A DNA stretch of 39,020 nucleotides from positions 7,603 through 46,622 of the forward strand of contig DIHI01000104.1 of NCBI GenBank assembly GCA_002420085.1. The letters are read 5' to 3'. Numbering within the stretch: position 1 is the stretch's first letter; every line of letters starts with the position of its first letter. The notes under the pieces are model-generated. The model was not told the DNA's origin, made no database searches, and was given only the letters and a program-made list of their open reading frames with translations. Source of the stretch: Lysobacterales bacterium UBA5700. GTDB lineage: Bacteria; Pseudomonadota; Gammaproteobacteria; Xanthomonadales; Xanthomonadaceae. The translations under genes were made by a program, and so were the position numbers. This document shows positions 8,275 through 17,349 of this stretch, one piece after another.

Positions 8275-8296
8275 GAGTGCCGGTCGAGTGCCGGTC
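8275..8296. repeat. Tandem 11-base direct repeat between era and msrB
   Basis: GAGTGCCGGTC occurs twice in succession, 12 bases after the era stop codon. It runs directly into the hairpin at 8292-8308. No function is evident. Confidence 0.6.
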
Positions 8297-8308
8297 GATC
8301 ACCGACCG
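8292..8308. terminator. Hairpin between convergent era and msrB
   Basis: CGGTCG and CGACCG pair around a 5-base loop. It lies between the two converging stop codons (8262 and 8341) and could serve both. There is no T-run on either strand. Confidence 0.35.
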
Positions 8309-8340
8309 AGCAGGCATCGGCCACGCTCAGGCGGTGACAC

Positions 8341-8736
8341 TCAGGCAGCGACGAATTCCAACGCCAGCGAGTTGATGCAATAGCGCAGCCCAGTCGGCGG
8401 CGGGCCGTCCGGGAAGACATGACCGAGATGGGCAGCGCAGTGCGCGCAGCGGACCTCGACCCGACGCATGCCGTGACTGGCGTCGGGGTGTTCCGAGAGT
8501 GCATCCGGGCGCGTTGGCGCCCAGAAACTGGGCCAGCCACTGCCCGAGTCGTACTTGCTATCGGAGGAAAACAGTTCGCTGCCACAGGCGACGCAGTGGT
8601 AGCGGCCGGCTGCCGTGTGCTTCCAGTAGGCGCCGCTGAACGGTGGTTCAGTCGCCGAGCAGCGGCAGACGGCATGCTGCTCGGGCGTCAGCGGACGCAG
8701 CGCAGGTGGTGATTTCCGAGGGTCGGGCGTGGTCAT
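8341..8736 (-). CDS. msrB: Peptide methionine-R-sulfoxide reductase MsrB
   Basis: The 131-residue enzyme repairs methionine-R-sulfoxide in proteins. Zinc is held by two CXXC pairs (C48/C51 and C97/C100). The catalytic cysteine is C120 in RYCINSLAL. The SGSGWPSFW and [10 protein letters not shown] signatures are intact. AGGAG a few bases upstream supports the ATG at 8736 rather than upstream in-frame codons. No signal peptide is seen, so it is cytoplasmic. It is divergent from lptD. Confidence 0.95.
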   Translation of the reverse strand: MTTPDPRKSPPALRPLTPEQHAVCRCSATEPPFSGAYWKHTAAGRYHCVACGSELFSSDSKYDSGSGWPSFWAPTRPDALSEHPDASHGMRRVEVRCAHCAAHLGHVFPDGPPPTGLRYCINSLALEFVAA

Positions 8737-8854
8737 GGTCGGCTCCTGGGCGATGGCGTGATACGGTCGGTTGGCGAGCCCGATGTCCGTGGCGATTGCC
8801 TGCAAGGCGGGCTTTGCGGCAAGCTAGCGCGTCGAATCAAGCAGGGAACCCCGC

Positions 8855-11086
8855 GTGCGTCGCAAGATTCTACCCGTCCTGATCGCCGCACATCTGGCCG
8901 CCACACCTCTGGCTACACCGATCGCTCTGGCACAGGATCATCGTCTGGACGATCCCAACCTGTGGCGGCTGTGCAGTGGCGCGCGTGCAATCCCGCCATT
9001 CCCGTACCGCATGGAAAAGCCGGCCGATCTCGGCGACGACGAGATCGCCATCGAAGCCGATAACGTCGATGTCGAACTGCGCGAAAAGACCCTCTTCGAG
9101 GGGGATGTCGAACTGCGCCGGCTGGACCAGTGGGTCGGCACGCCGCGCCTGGAGTACGATCACGTCAACGAATCCTGGCTGGCCGAACAGGGCCTGCGCT
9201 ATCAGGATGACGCGCTCCGGTTCACCGCCGAGCGCGGCGAGGGCGAGCCGGAGCGAGAGCGCCATCGGCTGGTCGGCACCCGTTACCAGTTGATCGGACT
9301 GCGCGGCAACGGTCGCGCTCGGGAAGCCCGACTCGACCACGGCCTGGGCTGGCTGCACGACGCCACCTTCACCACCTGCGATCCCGAGGGGCCACAGTGG
9401 TCACTGGAAGCCAAGCGCATCCGGGTGGACAGCGAGAAGGGCTTCGGCACCGCCTGGGGCGCCAAGGTGCGACTCGGCAGCGTGCCGGTGTTCTACCTGC
9501 CGTATATCGTGTTTCCGATCGACGACACCCGGCGCAGCGGCTTCCTGTATCCCACGCTCGGCCTGAGTGGGCGCAGCGGTTTCGAGTTGGAGGTGCCGTA
9601 CTATCTCAATCTGGCGCCCAATTACGACGCCACCATCACGCCCCACCTGATGACCGAGCGTGGTGTGAAGCTGAACGTCGAGGGGCGCTACCTGTTCCCG
9701 AACCATCGCGGCCTGCTGGAGGGCGGCTTCCTGCCCAGCGATGCCAAGGCCGATCGTGATCGCGGCGATCTGCACTTCGAACACTTCAGCCGACTGTCGG
9801 CCAACTGGCAGGCGACCGCCAATGCCAATCTGGTCAGCGACGATCGTTTCTTCGAGGATTTCGGCGAATCGGTCAACCGCGCCGCCACCCGCCTGCTGGC
9901 CAGCGATCTGAGCTTCCGGGGACATGGCGAGAACTGGCAGACCGAGTTGGCGATCGAGGACTGGGATCTGGTCGATCCGCTGGTCGGCTCGGAGGCCGAG
10001 CCGTTCCGCCACCTGCCACGCCTGAGCTTCGAGTGGGAACGGCCGCTGTTCGCCGGCCTTGATGCCGGCCTGCGCTCGGAATTCATTTCGTTCGACCATG
10101 ATGCCCTGCCGGCCGGCGAGCGGATCGACCTGCGGCCCTACATCGCGGCGCCGTTGCAGGGGCTGGCCTGGTTCGTGCGTCCACAGATCGCCTATCGCTA
10201 CACCGCCTACGATCTCGATCCGGAACTGGCGGTGGACGGCGATCGCCGGGTCGATCGCGGACTGCCGATCTACAGCCTCGACAGCGGCCTGTTCTTCGAG
10301 CGCCAGACCCGACTGTTCTCGCGCGATTGGTTGCAGACCCTGGAACCGCGCCTGTACTACCTGCGCGCACCGTTCCGTGATCAGAGCGATCTGCCGGTAT
10401 TCGATGCCCGCGAACTGACCTTCAGCTTCGCGCAACTGTTCCGCGACAACAGCTTCTCCGGCGCCGACCGCCAGATCAATGCCAATCAGGCAACCATGGC
10501 GGTAACCACCCGCTTCCTCGACCCGGACAGCGGCCGCGAATACTTCTCGCTCGGCCTGGGTCAGGCACGCCTGCTGGAATCGCCCAGGGTCGGCCTGCCG
10601 GGCACGCCGATCGGGGATCGCGACGAGACGCCCCTGGTCGCCGAATTCGATCTGCGCATCGACGATCGCTGGACGCTCGGCACCACCCAGCACTGGGATA
10701 CCGATCGCGGGCGCAGCGATCTGGCCGTGGTGCGCGGCCAGTACCAGTTCCGGAATGCCGGCGTTGCCAACGTCTCCTACCGCTTCCGTCGCGATGAACT
10801 GGAGCAGACCGATGTGTCCCTGGTCTATCCGCTCAACGACCAATGGCGGCTGATCGGGCGCTGGAACTATTCGATCCGCGACGATGCCACGGTCGAGGCG
10901 CTGGGCGGTTTCGAGTGGGACAGTTGCTGCCTGGGCGTGCGCCTGTTCGTGCGCAATTTCGTGACCAACCGCGAAGGCGACAAGAGCAATCAGATCTATC
11001 TGGAACTCGAACTCAAGGGGCTGGCCAGTGCCGGCCGCGATACGAGGTCATTGCTTGAGCGTGCTATCCTTGGCTATCGACGTTGA
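8855..11086 (+). CDS. lptD: LPS assembly protein LptD (outer-membrane barrel)
   Basis: The 743-residue protein inserts lipopolysaccharide into the outer leaflet together with LptE. A signal peptide (about 1-26) precedes an OstA/LptA-like jellyroll (about 62-190, with IAIEADNVDVELREKTLFEG). The large C-terminal beta-barrel follows. Cysteines at about 40, in TTCDPEG, and a CC pair near the C-terminus correspond to the four disulfide-forming cysteines of E. coli LptD. The start is a GTG with AGGGA 8-9 bases upstream. It heads the lptD-surA-pdxA-rsmA-apaG-apaH series, as in enterobacteria. I found no convincing sigma-E promoter in the 118 bases before it. Confidence 0.95.
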   Translation: MRRKILPVLIAAHLAATPLATPIALAQDHRLDDPNLWRLCSGARAIPPFPYRMEKPADLGDDEIAIEADNVDVELREKTLFEGDVELRRLDQWVGTPRLEYDHVNESWLAEQGLRYQDDALRFTAERGEGEPERERHRLVGTRYQLIGLRGNGRAREARLDHGLGWLHDATFTTCDPEGPQWSLEAKRIRVDSEKGFGTAWGAKVRLGSVPVFYLPYIVFPIDDTRRSGFLYPTLGLSGRSGFELEVPYYLNLAPNYDATITPHLMTERGVKLNVEGRYLFPNHRGLLEGGFLPSDAKADRDRGDLHFEHFSRLSANWQATANANLVSDDRFFEDFGESVNRAATRLLASDLSFRGHGENWQTELAIEDWDLVDPLVGSEAEPFRHLPRLSFEWERPLFAGLDAGLRSEFISFDHDALPAGERIDLRPYIAAPLQGLAWFVRPQIAYRYTAYDLDPELAVDGDRRVDRGLPIYSLDSGLFFERQTRLFSRDWLQTLEPRLYYLRAPFRDQSDLPVFDARELTFSFAQLFRDNSFSGADRQINANQATMAVTTRFLDPDSGREYFSLGLGQARLLESPRVGLPGTPIGDRDETPLVAEFDLRIDDRWTLGTTQHWDTDRGRSDLAVVRGQYQFRNAGVANVSYRFRRDELEQTDVSLVYPLNDQWRLIGRWNYSIRDDATVEALGGFEWDSCCLGVRLFVRNFVTNREGDKSNQIYLELELKGLASAGRDTRSLLERAILGYRR

Positions 11087-11097
11087 TTCGCTGCGTC

Positions 11098-11118
11098 CGA
11101 CCCGGACCGACCGGGTCG
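11098..11118 (+). terminator. Hairpin in the lptD-surA spacer (possible attenuator)
   Basis: CGACCCGG and CCGGGTCG form a perfect 8-base stem around an ACCGA loop. It begins 12 bases after the lptD stop and ends 69 bases before surA. It has no immediate T-run. It could reduce read-through into surA or stabilise lptD mRNA. Confidence 0.35.
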
Positions 11119-11187
11119 ATGCTCCGCCCGTTGCTTGTTTGCCGCGTTGCCGTCGCCCGGCTCGCGGCCGTCCGTGAGGTCATCCCG

Positions 11188-12477
11188 ATGAGAATCCCAC
11201 TCGGTGTGCTGCTGGGCCTGGCGCTGTCCGTGTCCGGACCGCTCGGCGCACAATCCCTGCCCCTCGAACCGGTCGATCGGATCGTCGCCGTGGTCGACGA
11301 GGATGTCGTGCTGCGCAGCGAACTCGATGTCGCGGTCGGCAACATCGTCGAACGCTTCCGTCAGAACCCGGAACAACTGCCCCCGGCCAATGTTCTGGAA
11401 CGGCAGGTGCTGGAACGGCTGGTGATGATCAAACTCCAGGTCGATCGCGCCAGCGGCACCGGCGTCCGGATCAGCGAGGCTGAACTGGAGCAATCGATCG
11501 CCGCCGTCGCCGGCCAGCAGGGCATGTCGGTGGCGCAGTTGCGTCAGCAGTTGGCCGCCGACGGCATTCCATTCGACGAATTCCGCAATTCGGTGCGCGA
11601 GGAACTGCTGATCCAGCGCCTGCGCCAGCGGGTGACCCAGAGCCGGGTGGTGGTCAGCGAGGCCGAGATCGACATGGCCCTCGAAACCAGCCCGCTGCAA
11701 AGCGAGGAACTCCGGCTTGCGCACATCCTGGTCGCCCTGCCCGAGAACCCGACCCCGGAACAGATCGAGACCGCCCGGACCAAGATCGAGGGCGTCAAGC
11801 AACTGATCGATCGCGGCGAAATGGACTTCACCGCTGCGGCCATTCGCTATTCCGACAGCCCGAACGCACTCGAAGGCGGCGATCTCGGCTGGCGCAGTGC
11901 CGATGAAATCCCACCGCTGTTCATCAATGTCGTCAAGGCCATGCAGCCGGGGGAAATCACCGATCCGATCCGTGGCCCGACCGGACTGCAATTGCTGACC
12001 GTGCTCGAACGCCGCCAGGCGGGCGCCCAGCAGGTCACCCAGTATCGCGCCAGCCACCTGATGATCCGCACCAGCGAGATCGTCGACAGCGAGCAGGCGC
12101 GCGCCAAGGTCGATGTCCTGCGCCGTCGGATCGAGGCCGGCGAGCCGTTCGCTGATGTCGCCAAGACCGAGTCCGACGACACCGCGACCCGCGCCCTGGG
12201 CGGCGACATGGGCTGGTTCGAGGCCAATGAATGGGGCACCTCGGTCGGTGCCGTGGTCGCCAGCCTGGCCGATGGCGAACTGTCGCAGCCGTTCCAGAGC
12301 GAGTTGGGCTGGCATCTGATCCAGCGGGTCGGTGAGCGGATGGAGGACACCACGGTCGCCAATCAACGCAATCGCGCCCGCGAGACCATCGGCCGACGCA
12401 AGGCCGATGAAGAATACGAACGCTTCCTGCGGCAGATCCGCGCCGAAGCCTTCGTCGATATGCGGCTCGGCTCCTGA
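11188..12477 (+). CDS. surA: Periplasmic chaperone / peptidyl-prolyl isomerase SurA
   Basis: The 429-residue protein escorts outer-membrane proteins such as LptD through the periplasm. A signal peptide (MRIPLGVLLGLALSVSGPLG, cleavage near AQS) is followed by the SurA N-domain (VDRIVAVVDEDVVLRSELD). Two parvulin domains come next (about 170-272 and 282-380, each with an HILV or HLMI strand and a GGDLGW or GGDMGW motif). A short C-terminal helix closes the protein. The start at 11188 is set by the signal peptide and GAGG 9 bases upstream; the longer frame from 11083 would bury the signal. Confidence 0.95.
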   Translation: MRIPLGVLLGLALSVSGPLGAQSLPLEPVDRIVAVVDEDVVLRSELDVAVGNIVERFRQNPEQLPPANVLERQVLERLVMIKLQVDRASGTGVRISEAELEQSIAAVAGQQGMSVAQLRQQLAADGIPFDEFRNSVREELLIQRLRQRVTQSRVVVSEAEIDMALETSPLQSEELRLAHILVALPENPTPEQIETARTKIEGVKQLIDRGEMDFTAAAIRYSDSPNALEGGDLGWRSADEIPPLFINVVKAMQPGEITDPIRGPTGLQLLTVLERRQAGAQQVTQYRASHLMIRTSEIVDSEQARAKVDVLRRRIEAGEPFADVAKTESDDTATRALGGDMGWFEANEWGTSVGAVVASLADGELSQPFQSELGWHLIQRVGERMEDTTVANQRNRARETIGRRKADEEYERFLRQIRAEAFVDMRLGS

Positions 12478-12488
12478 CCGCGACCGCC

Positions 12489-13514
12489 TTGCCCGGAACC
12501 GGCCCGCGACCGTCCCCGGTGCCGACCCTGGCCCTGGTGCCGGGCGAGCCGGCCGGGATCGGTCCGGAACTGGTCGTCTACCTGGCCCAGCGCAGCCGCT
12601 CCGTGCGCTGGCGAGCATTCGCCGATCCCGACTGCCTGCTGCGCGCCGCCACCTGCCTGGGCCTGCCGTTGCGCCTGCTGCCCGAGGACGCCGACTCCGG
12701 CCCCGGCGAACTGGCCATCACCCCGATCGAACACCCGCGCCTGCCGGCATTCGGCCATCCCGACCCGGTCAATGCCGCCAGCGTGATCGCCGCCCTGCGT
12801 GCCGCCGGCCGCGCCTGTCTGGACGGCGACTGCGCCGGTCTGGTGACCGGGCCGGTCCACAAGGCGACCATCCAGGCGGGCGGCATCGCCTACACCGGCA
12901 CCACCGAGTTGCTCGCCGAACAGGCTGCAACCGAGGTCGTGATGATGCTCGCCGGCCCCGGCCGCGATGACGGTGGCCCAGCCCTGCGGGTGGCGTTGGC
13001 CACCACCCACCTGCCCTTGCGCGCGGTCGCTGATGCCATCGACGTCGCCGGTCTCGGTCGAACGCTGCGCATCCTCGACAGCGCCCTGCGCCGCGATTTC
13101 GGGATCGCCGCGCCCCGGATCGCGGTACTTGGACTGAATCCGCATGCCGGCGAGCACGGCCTGCTCGGCCGCGAAGAGATCGAGATCATCGAGCCGGCCC
13201 TGGATGCGGCCCGCGCCGACGGCCTGCGGCTGATCGGTCCGCTGCCAGCCGACTCGGCCTTCGTGCCGGCACGGCTGGCGGAATTCGACGCACTCCTGGC
13301 CATGTACCACGACCAGGGCCTGCCGGTGCTCAAGCACGCCGCCTTCGCCGATGCCGTCAACATCACCCTCGGCCTGCCCTACCCACGGGTAGCGGTCGAT
13401 CACGGCACCGCGCTCGACCTCGCCGGCACCGGCACCGCCGATCCATCCAGCCTGTTCGCCGCCGCCGACCTGTGCGAACGACTGGCCCGACAACGCCAGG
13501 CCCGTCCGGCCTGA
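12489..13514 (+). CDS. pdxA: 4-hydroxythreonine-4-phosphate dehydrogenase PdxA
   Basis: The enzyme oxidises and decarboxylates 4-phosphohydroxy-L-threonine in pyridoxal phosphate synthesis. Family signatures are clear: LVPGEPAGIGPEL at the start, TGPVHKATIQAGG, the metal-binding GLNPHAGEHGLLGREE, and AMYHDQGLPVLK. The start is uncertain. TTG at 12489 gives 341 residues and GTG at 12519 gives 331, closer to the usual length; neither has a clear ribosome-binding site and no ATG is available in frame. It follows surA by 11 bases. Confidence 0.92.
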   Translation: MPGTGPRPSPVPTLALVPGEPAGIGPELVVYLAQRSRSVRWRAFADPDCLLRAATCLGLPLRLLPEDADSGPGELAITPIEHPRLPAFGHPDPVNAASVIAALRAAGRACLDGDCAGLVTGPVHKATIQAGGIAYTGTTELLAEQAATEVVMMLAGPGRDDGGPALRVALATTHLPLRAVADAIDVAGLGRTLRILDSALRRDFGIAAPRIAVLGLNPHAGEHGLLGREEIEIIEPALDAARADGLRLIGPLPADSAFVPARLAEFDALLAMYHDQGLPVLKHAAFADAVNITLGLPYPRVAVDHGTALDLAGTGTADPSSLFAAADLCERLARQRQARPA

Positions 13515-13615
13515 GCGATTCCAGTCGCCACCCCACGCGGCACGGCGATCGCGTCCCGGCCGTCCGGTCCCGTATCCTTGCCAGCCTCCACCCACGCCTG
13601 CCGAACACCCTCGTG

Positions 13616-14452
13616 ATGAACCACGCCGGTCACCGCCACAAGAAATCGCTCGGCCAGCACTTCCTGCACGAACGCGGCGTGGTCGAGCGCATCCTGGCCG
13701 CCCTGGCGCCCCAGCCCGAGCAGCGGGTCGTCGAGATCGGCCCCGGCGCCGGAGCCCTCACCCTGCCCTTGCTCGATCGGATCGGTCGTTTGACCGCGAT
13801 CGAATTCGACCGCGATCTGCTGCCACGCCTGACCGAAGCGGCACGCGGACGCGGCGAACTGAACCTGATCCACGCCGATGTGCTGACCGTCGATTTCACC
13901 GCACTCGCCGCCGGTGGCCGCCTGCGTCTGGTCGGCAACCTGCCCTACAACCTGTCGTCGCCGATCCTGTTCCACTGCCTCGCCCACCTGCCGGCGATCG
14001 AGGACATGCACTTCATGCTGCAACGGGAAGTGGTCGAACGGATGGCAGCAGCGCCGGGCTCGAAGGTCTACGGCCGTCTGAGCGTGATGATCCAGGCCGA
14101 ATGCCAGGTGACGCCGCTGTTCGATGTCGCACCGGGCGCGTTCAAGCCACCACCCAAGGTCGACTCGGCGGTGGTCCGGCTGCGTCCGCTGGCGGCTGGC
14201 ACGGCGGCCGTCGCCGATCCGAAGCGATTCGCCGAGGTCGTGCGGGCCGCCTTCGGACAGCGGCGCAAGACCTTACGCAACGCCTTGCACGGGGTCTGTT
14301 CGGTGGCCGAGATCGAGGCCGCCGATATCGATCCGGGCGCCCGCGCCGAAACCATCTCAGTCGCCGGTTTTCTGCGTCTGGCTGCGCCTGGGCCGCAGCC
14401 GGACCCGCGTGCTGCCGATCCCGAACCGGATCCACACGACGGCGGTCGATGA
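13616..14452 (+). CDS. rsmA: 16S rRNA dimethyladenosine transferase RsmA (KsgA)
   Basis: The 278-residue enzyme dimethylates two adjacent adenines near the 3' end of 16S rRNA. KKSLGQHFL opens the protein. The SAM-binding motif VVEIGPGAGALTLPLL, the acidic AIEFDRDL and the catalytic NLPYNLSSPI are all present. The C-terminal RRKTLRNALHG segment is typical. The last 20 or so residues are Pro/Asp-rich and not conserved. The ATG at 13616 follows a tandem GTG and lies 101 bases after pdxA. Confidence 0.95.
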   Translation: MNHAGHRHKKSLGQHFLHERGVVERILAALAPQPEQRVVEIGPGAGALTLPLLDRIGRLTAIEFDRDLLPRLTEAARGRGELNLIHADVLTVDFTALAAGGRLRLVGNLPYNLSSPILFHCLAHLPAIEDMHFMLQREVVERMAAAPGSKVYGRLSVMIQAECQVTPLFDVAPGAFKPPPKVDSAVVRLRPLAAGTAAVADPKRFAEVVRAAFGQRRKTLRNALHGVCSVAEIEAADIDPGARAETISVAGFLRLAAPGPQPDPRAADPEPDPHDGGR

Positions 14453-14516
14453 TCCGCCGGACCCTGTCTCACTGACGCGGCTGGAGGTCTACTGCGCCTT
14501 CGTCCGCGCGATTTCG

Positions 14517-14528
14517 TAAAATTGCCGC
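14517..14528 (+). promoter_or_regulatory. -10-like hexamer positioned for a leaderless apaG transcript
   Basis: TAAAAT (14517-14522) ends exactly six bases before the apaG ATG at 14529. It lies in an unusually AT-rich patch for this region. No Shine-Dalgarno and no good -35 is seen. Confidence 0.5.
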
Positions 14529-14912
14529 ATGAATGACATCGATCGCTACCGTATCGAAATCGAAGTGGCCACCGCCTTCCTCGACGAGGAATCGCATCCT
14601 GACGACGAACGCTATGTCTTCGCCTACACCGTGCGCATCCGCAATGTCGGTCAACTCGGTGCGCGTCTGCTCACTCGGCACTGGATCATCACCGACGGCA
14701 ATGGCAAGACCGAGGAAGTGCGGGGCGAAGGCGTGGTCGGCGAGCAGCCCTGGCTGCGACCGGGCGAGGGCTTCGAGTACACCTCCGGGGCCGTGCTCGA
14801 AACCAGTGTCGGCAGCATGCGCGGCAGCTACGGCATGATCGGCGACGATGGCACGGTGTTCGATGCCGAGATCCCGGCCTTCACCCTGGCGATCCCCAGA
14901 ACCCTGCACTGA
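14529..14912 (+). CDS. apaG: ApaG protein
   Basis: The 127-residue protein matches the usual ApaG length of about 125. It is a fibronectin-III-like beta sandwich: FAYTVRIRNVGQLGARLLTRHWIITD, then GVVGEQPWLRPGEGFEYTSG, then MRGSYGM. The biochemical role of ApaG is not settled; it is linked with ApaH and divalent metal homeostasis. The probable promoter at 14517 may transcribe apaG and apaH separately from the upstream genes. Confidence 0.95.
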   Translation: MNDIDRYRIEIEVATAFLDEESHPDDERYVFAYTVRIRNVGQLGARLLTRHWIITDGNGKTEEVRGEGVVGEQPWLRPGEGFEYTSGAVLETSVGSMRGSYGMIGDDGTVFDAEIPAFTLAIPRTLH

Positions 14913-14913
14913 C

Positions 14914-15732
14914 ATGGCCGTCTATGCCATCGGCGATGTCCAAGGTTGCCATGACGCCCTGCAACGCCTGCTCGACGCACTGCGCTTCGACCCGGCCGCC
15001 GACCGGCTGTGGTTCTGTGGCGACCTGGTCAATCGTGGCGGTCAGTCGCTGGCGACCCTGCGCCTGATCCGCTCTCTGTCGGATCAGGTCACCCTGGTGC
15101 TGGGCAACCACGACCTGTCCCTGCTCAGCATCGCCGAGCGCAAGGAGGACGAGCAGCGCCGGGTCAATACCGATCTGCAAGAAGTGCTGTTCGCACCTGA
15201 TCGTGATGACCTGCTCGACTGGCTGCGCCACGGCAAACTGCTTCACGCCGACCCGGAACTGGGATTCATGATGGTCCATGCCGGCCTGGCGCCGAAATGG
15301 ACGGTCAAGATGGCCGAGACCCGCGCGCGCGAGGTCGAGCGCAGCCTGCACGGCAAGGGCTATCGCAAGCTGCTGCGCAATCTGTATGGCGACCGGCCGG
15401 CCTGGTCACCCAAGCTGACCGGCATCGACCGTGACCGCGCCCTGGTCAACATCTTCACCCGGATGCGCTACTGCACGCCGACCGGCCGGATCGCCTTCGA
15501 GGACAAGGGTCGGCCGGGCACCCAGAAATCCGGTCTGTACCCGTGGTTCGAAGTCCCTGGCGTGGCGCATCGGGAACTGAACATCGTGTGCGGACACTGG
15601 TCCACGCTCGGCCTGTTCATGGGCCTCGGCGTCTACGCAATCGATACCGGCTGCGTCTGGGGCGGACCGCTGACCGCACTCCAGATCGGCCCGGAAATCC
15701 GGATCGTCCAGGTGCCCGGCCGGGTCGTCTGA
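14914..15732 (+). CDS. apaH: Symmetrical bis(5'-nucleosyl)-tetraphosphatase ApaH
   Basis: The 272-residue phosphoesterase splits Ap4A into two ADP and also removes Np4 RNA caps. The metallophosphatase motifs are GDVQGC, GDLVNRG and GNHD, with later VHAGL and GHW histidines. The ATG lies one base after the apaG stop codon, so the two are translated together. Its stop converges on folA with 33 bases between and no obvious hairpin. Confidence 0.95.
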   Translation: MAVYAIGDVQGCHDALQRLLDALRFDPAADRLWFCGDLVNRGGQSLATLRLIRSLSDQVTLVLGNHDLSLLSIAERKEDEQRRVNTDLQEVLFAPDRDDLLDWLRHGKLLHADPELGFMMVHAGLAPKWTVKMAETRAREVERSLHGKGYRKLLRNLYGDRPAWSPKLTGIDRDRALVNIFTRMRYCTPTGRIAFEDKGRPGTQKSGLYPWFEVPGVAHRELNIVCGHWSTLGLFMGLGVYAIDTGCVWGGPLTALQIGPEIRIVQVPGRVV

Positions 15733-15765
15733 GCCGCACGGCCCATTCGAGCCCAGCAACGGGGG

Positions 15766-16317
15766 TCAGTCGGCACACCGGCCGTATTCGACGAATTCGT
15801 AATCGAACGGATTAGCGGGGTCGGCGCGATGCGCCTCACGCCATTCGACCCGCCACTGCTCCGGCGCGACTTCGGGAAAATGGCTGTCGGCACCGGCGAT
15901 CTCGGTCGCGATGTGGGTGAGATGCAGGCGCTGGGCCAGGGGCAGGCACAGGCGATAGACCTCGCCGCCGCCGATCACCATCAATTCCGCGCGGGCCGGC
16001 TCATTCGACTCACTCACTGCGAGTACGGCCAGTGCCTGCTCCAGGCTGGCGACCGCTTCCATCCCAGGAAACGGCACCCGGCCGGTCCGGGTCAGCACCA
16101 GATTGCGCCGACCGGGCAAGGCCCGACCCAGAGACTCGGCCGTGCGCCGCCCCATCAGCACGGTCTTGCCGAGGGTCAGCCGCTTGAACCGAGCCAGATC
16201 AGCCGGCAAACGCCACGGCAGGGCATTGTCGCGGCCGATGGCTCGATTGCGATCGAGCGCGGCGATCAGACTCAAGGTCGGACTCAGGGCCACCTGCGCT
16301 GGCGCAACCCCGTTCAC
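15766..16317 (-). CDS. folA: Dihydrofolate reductase
   Basis: The enzyme reduces dihydrofolate with NADPH, regenerating the folate that ThyA consumes. SLIAALDRNRAIGRDNALPWRLPADLARFK holds the substrate and NADPH contacts, with Asp of LPADL as the catalytic acid. TVLMGRRTAESLG, LVLTR and MVIGGGEVY follow. The start is uncertain. GTG at 16317 overlaps the TGA of the preceding small ORF (GTGA), suggesting coupling, and gives 183 residues. GTG at 16293 gives 175, nearer the 159-170 usual in the family. Neither has a Shine-Dalgarno. It is the last gene of the lgt-thyA-ORF-folA series. Confidence 0.93.
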   Translation of the reverse strand: MNGVAPAQVALSPTLSLIAALDRNRAIGRDNALPWRLPADLARFKRLTLGKTVLMGRRTAESLGRALPGRRNLVLTRTGRVPFPGMEAVASLEQALAVLAVSESNEPARAELMVIGGGEVYRLCLPLAQRLHLTHIATEIAGADSHFPEVAPEQWRVEWREAHRADPANPFDYEFVEYGRCAD

Positions 16318-16517
16318 TGCGGCAGGCAGTCGAGGTACGGGCCATCGGCGGTCACCCACCACCGACCGATCCGGGGCTTGTGGCCGCAGCGCGTGTACTG
16401 GCCGGTCAGCCGTCGCCAGCGGCCGATCGCCGCGATCCGATCGGCTTCCGCTGACCCGCAGCCAACCCCTCGCGGGCAGTGAAAATGGTCGGCGGGCTGG
16501 ATCTGCGCATGACTCAT
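16314..16517 (-). CDS. Small protein of unknown function between thyA and folA
   Basis: A 67-residue frame in the operon orientation fills the spacer between thyA and folA. It starts 25 bases after the thyA stop, has GGAAG 8 bases before the ATG, and its TGA overlaps a GTG start of folA. Codon third positions are mostly G or C like the neighbouring genes, which supports real coding. The protein has four cysteines (CPRGVGC near residues 14-20, then RCGHK and YLDCLPQ) and several Trp and Arg residues. I see no hydrophobic segment. Paired cysteines could bind zinc, but I do not recognise a family. Confidence 0.6.
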   Translation of the reverse strand: MSHAQIQPADHFHCPRGVGCGSAEADRIAAIGRWRRLTGQYTRCGHKPRIGRWWVTADGPYLDCLPQ

Positions 16518-16542
16518 CGCACGGGCTTCCGGTCGGCTGGGC

Positions 16543-17337
16543 TCACACCGCAATCGGCGCCCTGATCGCCGGCTGCGGTCGGTAATCGATGATCTCGATG
16601 TCCTGTTCGCGGAATGCGAACAGGTCGGTGACGGCCGGATTCAGGTGCAATCGCGGCAATGGCCCCGGCTGACGGCCGAGTTGCACACGGGCCTGCTCGA
16701 AATGATTGCGGTAGAGATGGGCATCGCCCAGGGTGTGGACGAATTCGCCAGCCGCCAGCCCGGTCGCCTGGGCGATCATGTGGGTCAGCAAGGCATAGCT
16801 GGCGATGTTGAACGGCACCCCGAGAAAGATATCGGCCGAACGCTGGTACAACTGGCAACTCAGCCGCCCCTCGGCCACGTAGAACTGAAACAGGGCGTGG
16901 CAAGGCATCAGGGCCATGTGCTCCAACTCGCCGACATTCCAGGCACTGACCAGCAGTCGGCGCGAGTTGGGGTTGCGCTGGATCTCCTCGACCACTCCGC
17001 GCACCTGGTCGATCGTTCGACCATCGGCCGTCGGCCAAGCTCGCCATTGGCGGCCATAGACCGGACCCAGTTCGCCGTCGGCATCGGCCCATTCGTCCCA
17101 GATCGAGACACCGTTCTCGCGCAGGTAGGCGACATTGGTGTCGCCACGCAGGAACCAGAGCAACTCGTGAACGATCGAGCGAACGTGCAGTTTCTTGGTG
17201 GTCAGCAGCGGAAAGCCGTCGGCCAGATCGAAACGCATCTGCCAACCGAACACCGACCGGGTGCCGACCCCGGTCCGATCGTCGCGATCGACACCGGTGT
17301 CGAGCACATGGCCGAGCAGTTCCAGGTATTGCCGCAT
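16543..17337 (-). CDS. thyA: Thymidylate synthase ThyA
   Basis: The enzyme makes dTMP from dUMP and methylene-tetrahydrofolate. At 264 residues it is the same length as the E. coli protein. The catalytic cysteine is C146 in [22 protein letters not shown], the DEWAD segment and the [18 protein letters not shown] signature are intact. It begins 12 bases after the lgt stop, so lgt and thyA are probably one transcript, as in many gammaproteobacteria. Confidence 0.97.
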   Translation of the reverse strand: MRQYLELLGHVLDTGVDRDDRTGVGTRSVFGWQMRFDLADGFPLLTTKKLHVRSIVHELLWFLRGDTNVAYLRENGVSIWDEWADADGELGPVYGRQWRAWPTADGRTIDQVRGVVEEIQRNPNSRRLLVSAWNVGELEHMALMPCHALFQFYVAEGRLSCQLYQRSADIFLGVPFNIASYALLTHMIAQATGLAAGEFVHTLGDAHLYRNHFEQARVQLGRQPGPLPRLHLNPAVTDLFAFREQDIEIIDYRPQPAIRAPIAV

Positions 17338-17349
17338 GGTCGGGATGCC

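Noticed and set aside
9401..10843. Long minus-strand frame opposite lptD
   Set aside because: Mirror of strong third-position GC bias in lptD. No start context or recognisable domain.
11074..12618. Long minus-strand frame opposite surA
   Set aside because: Same reason: antisense to a well-supported gene, with a compositionally biased product.
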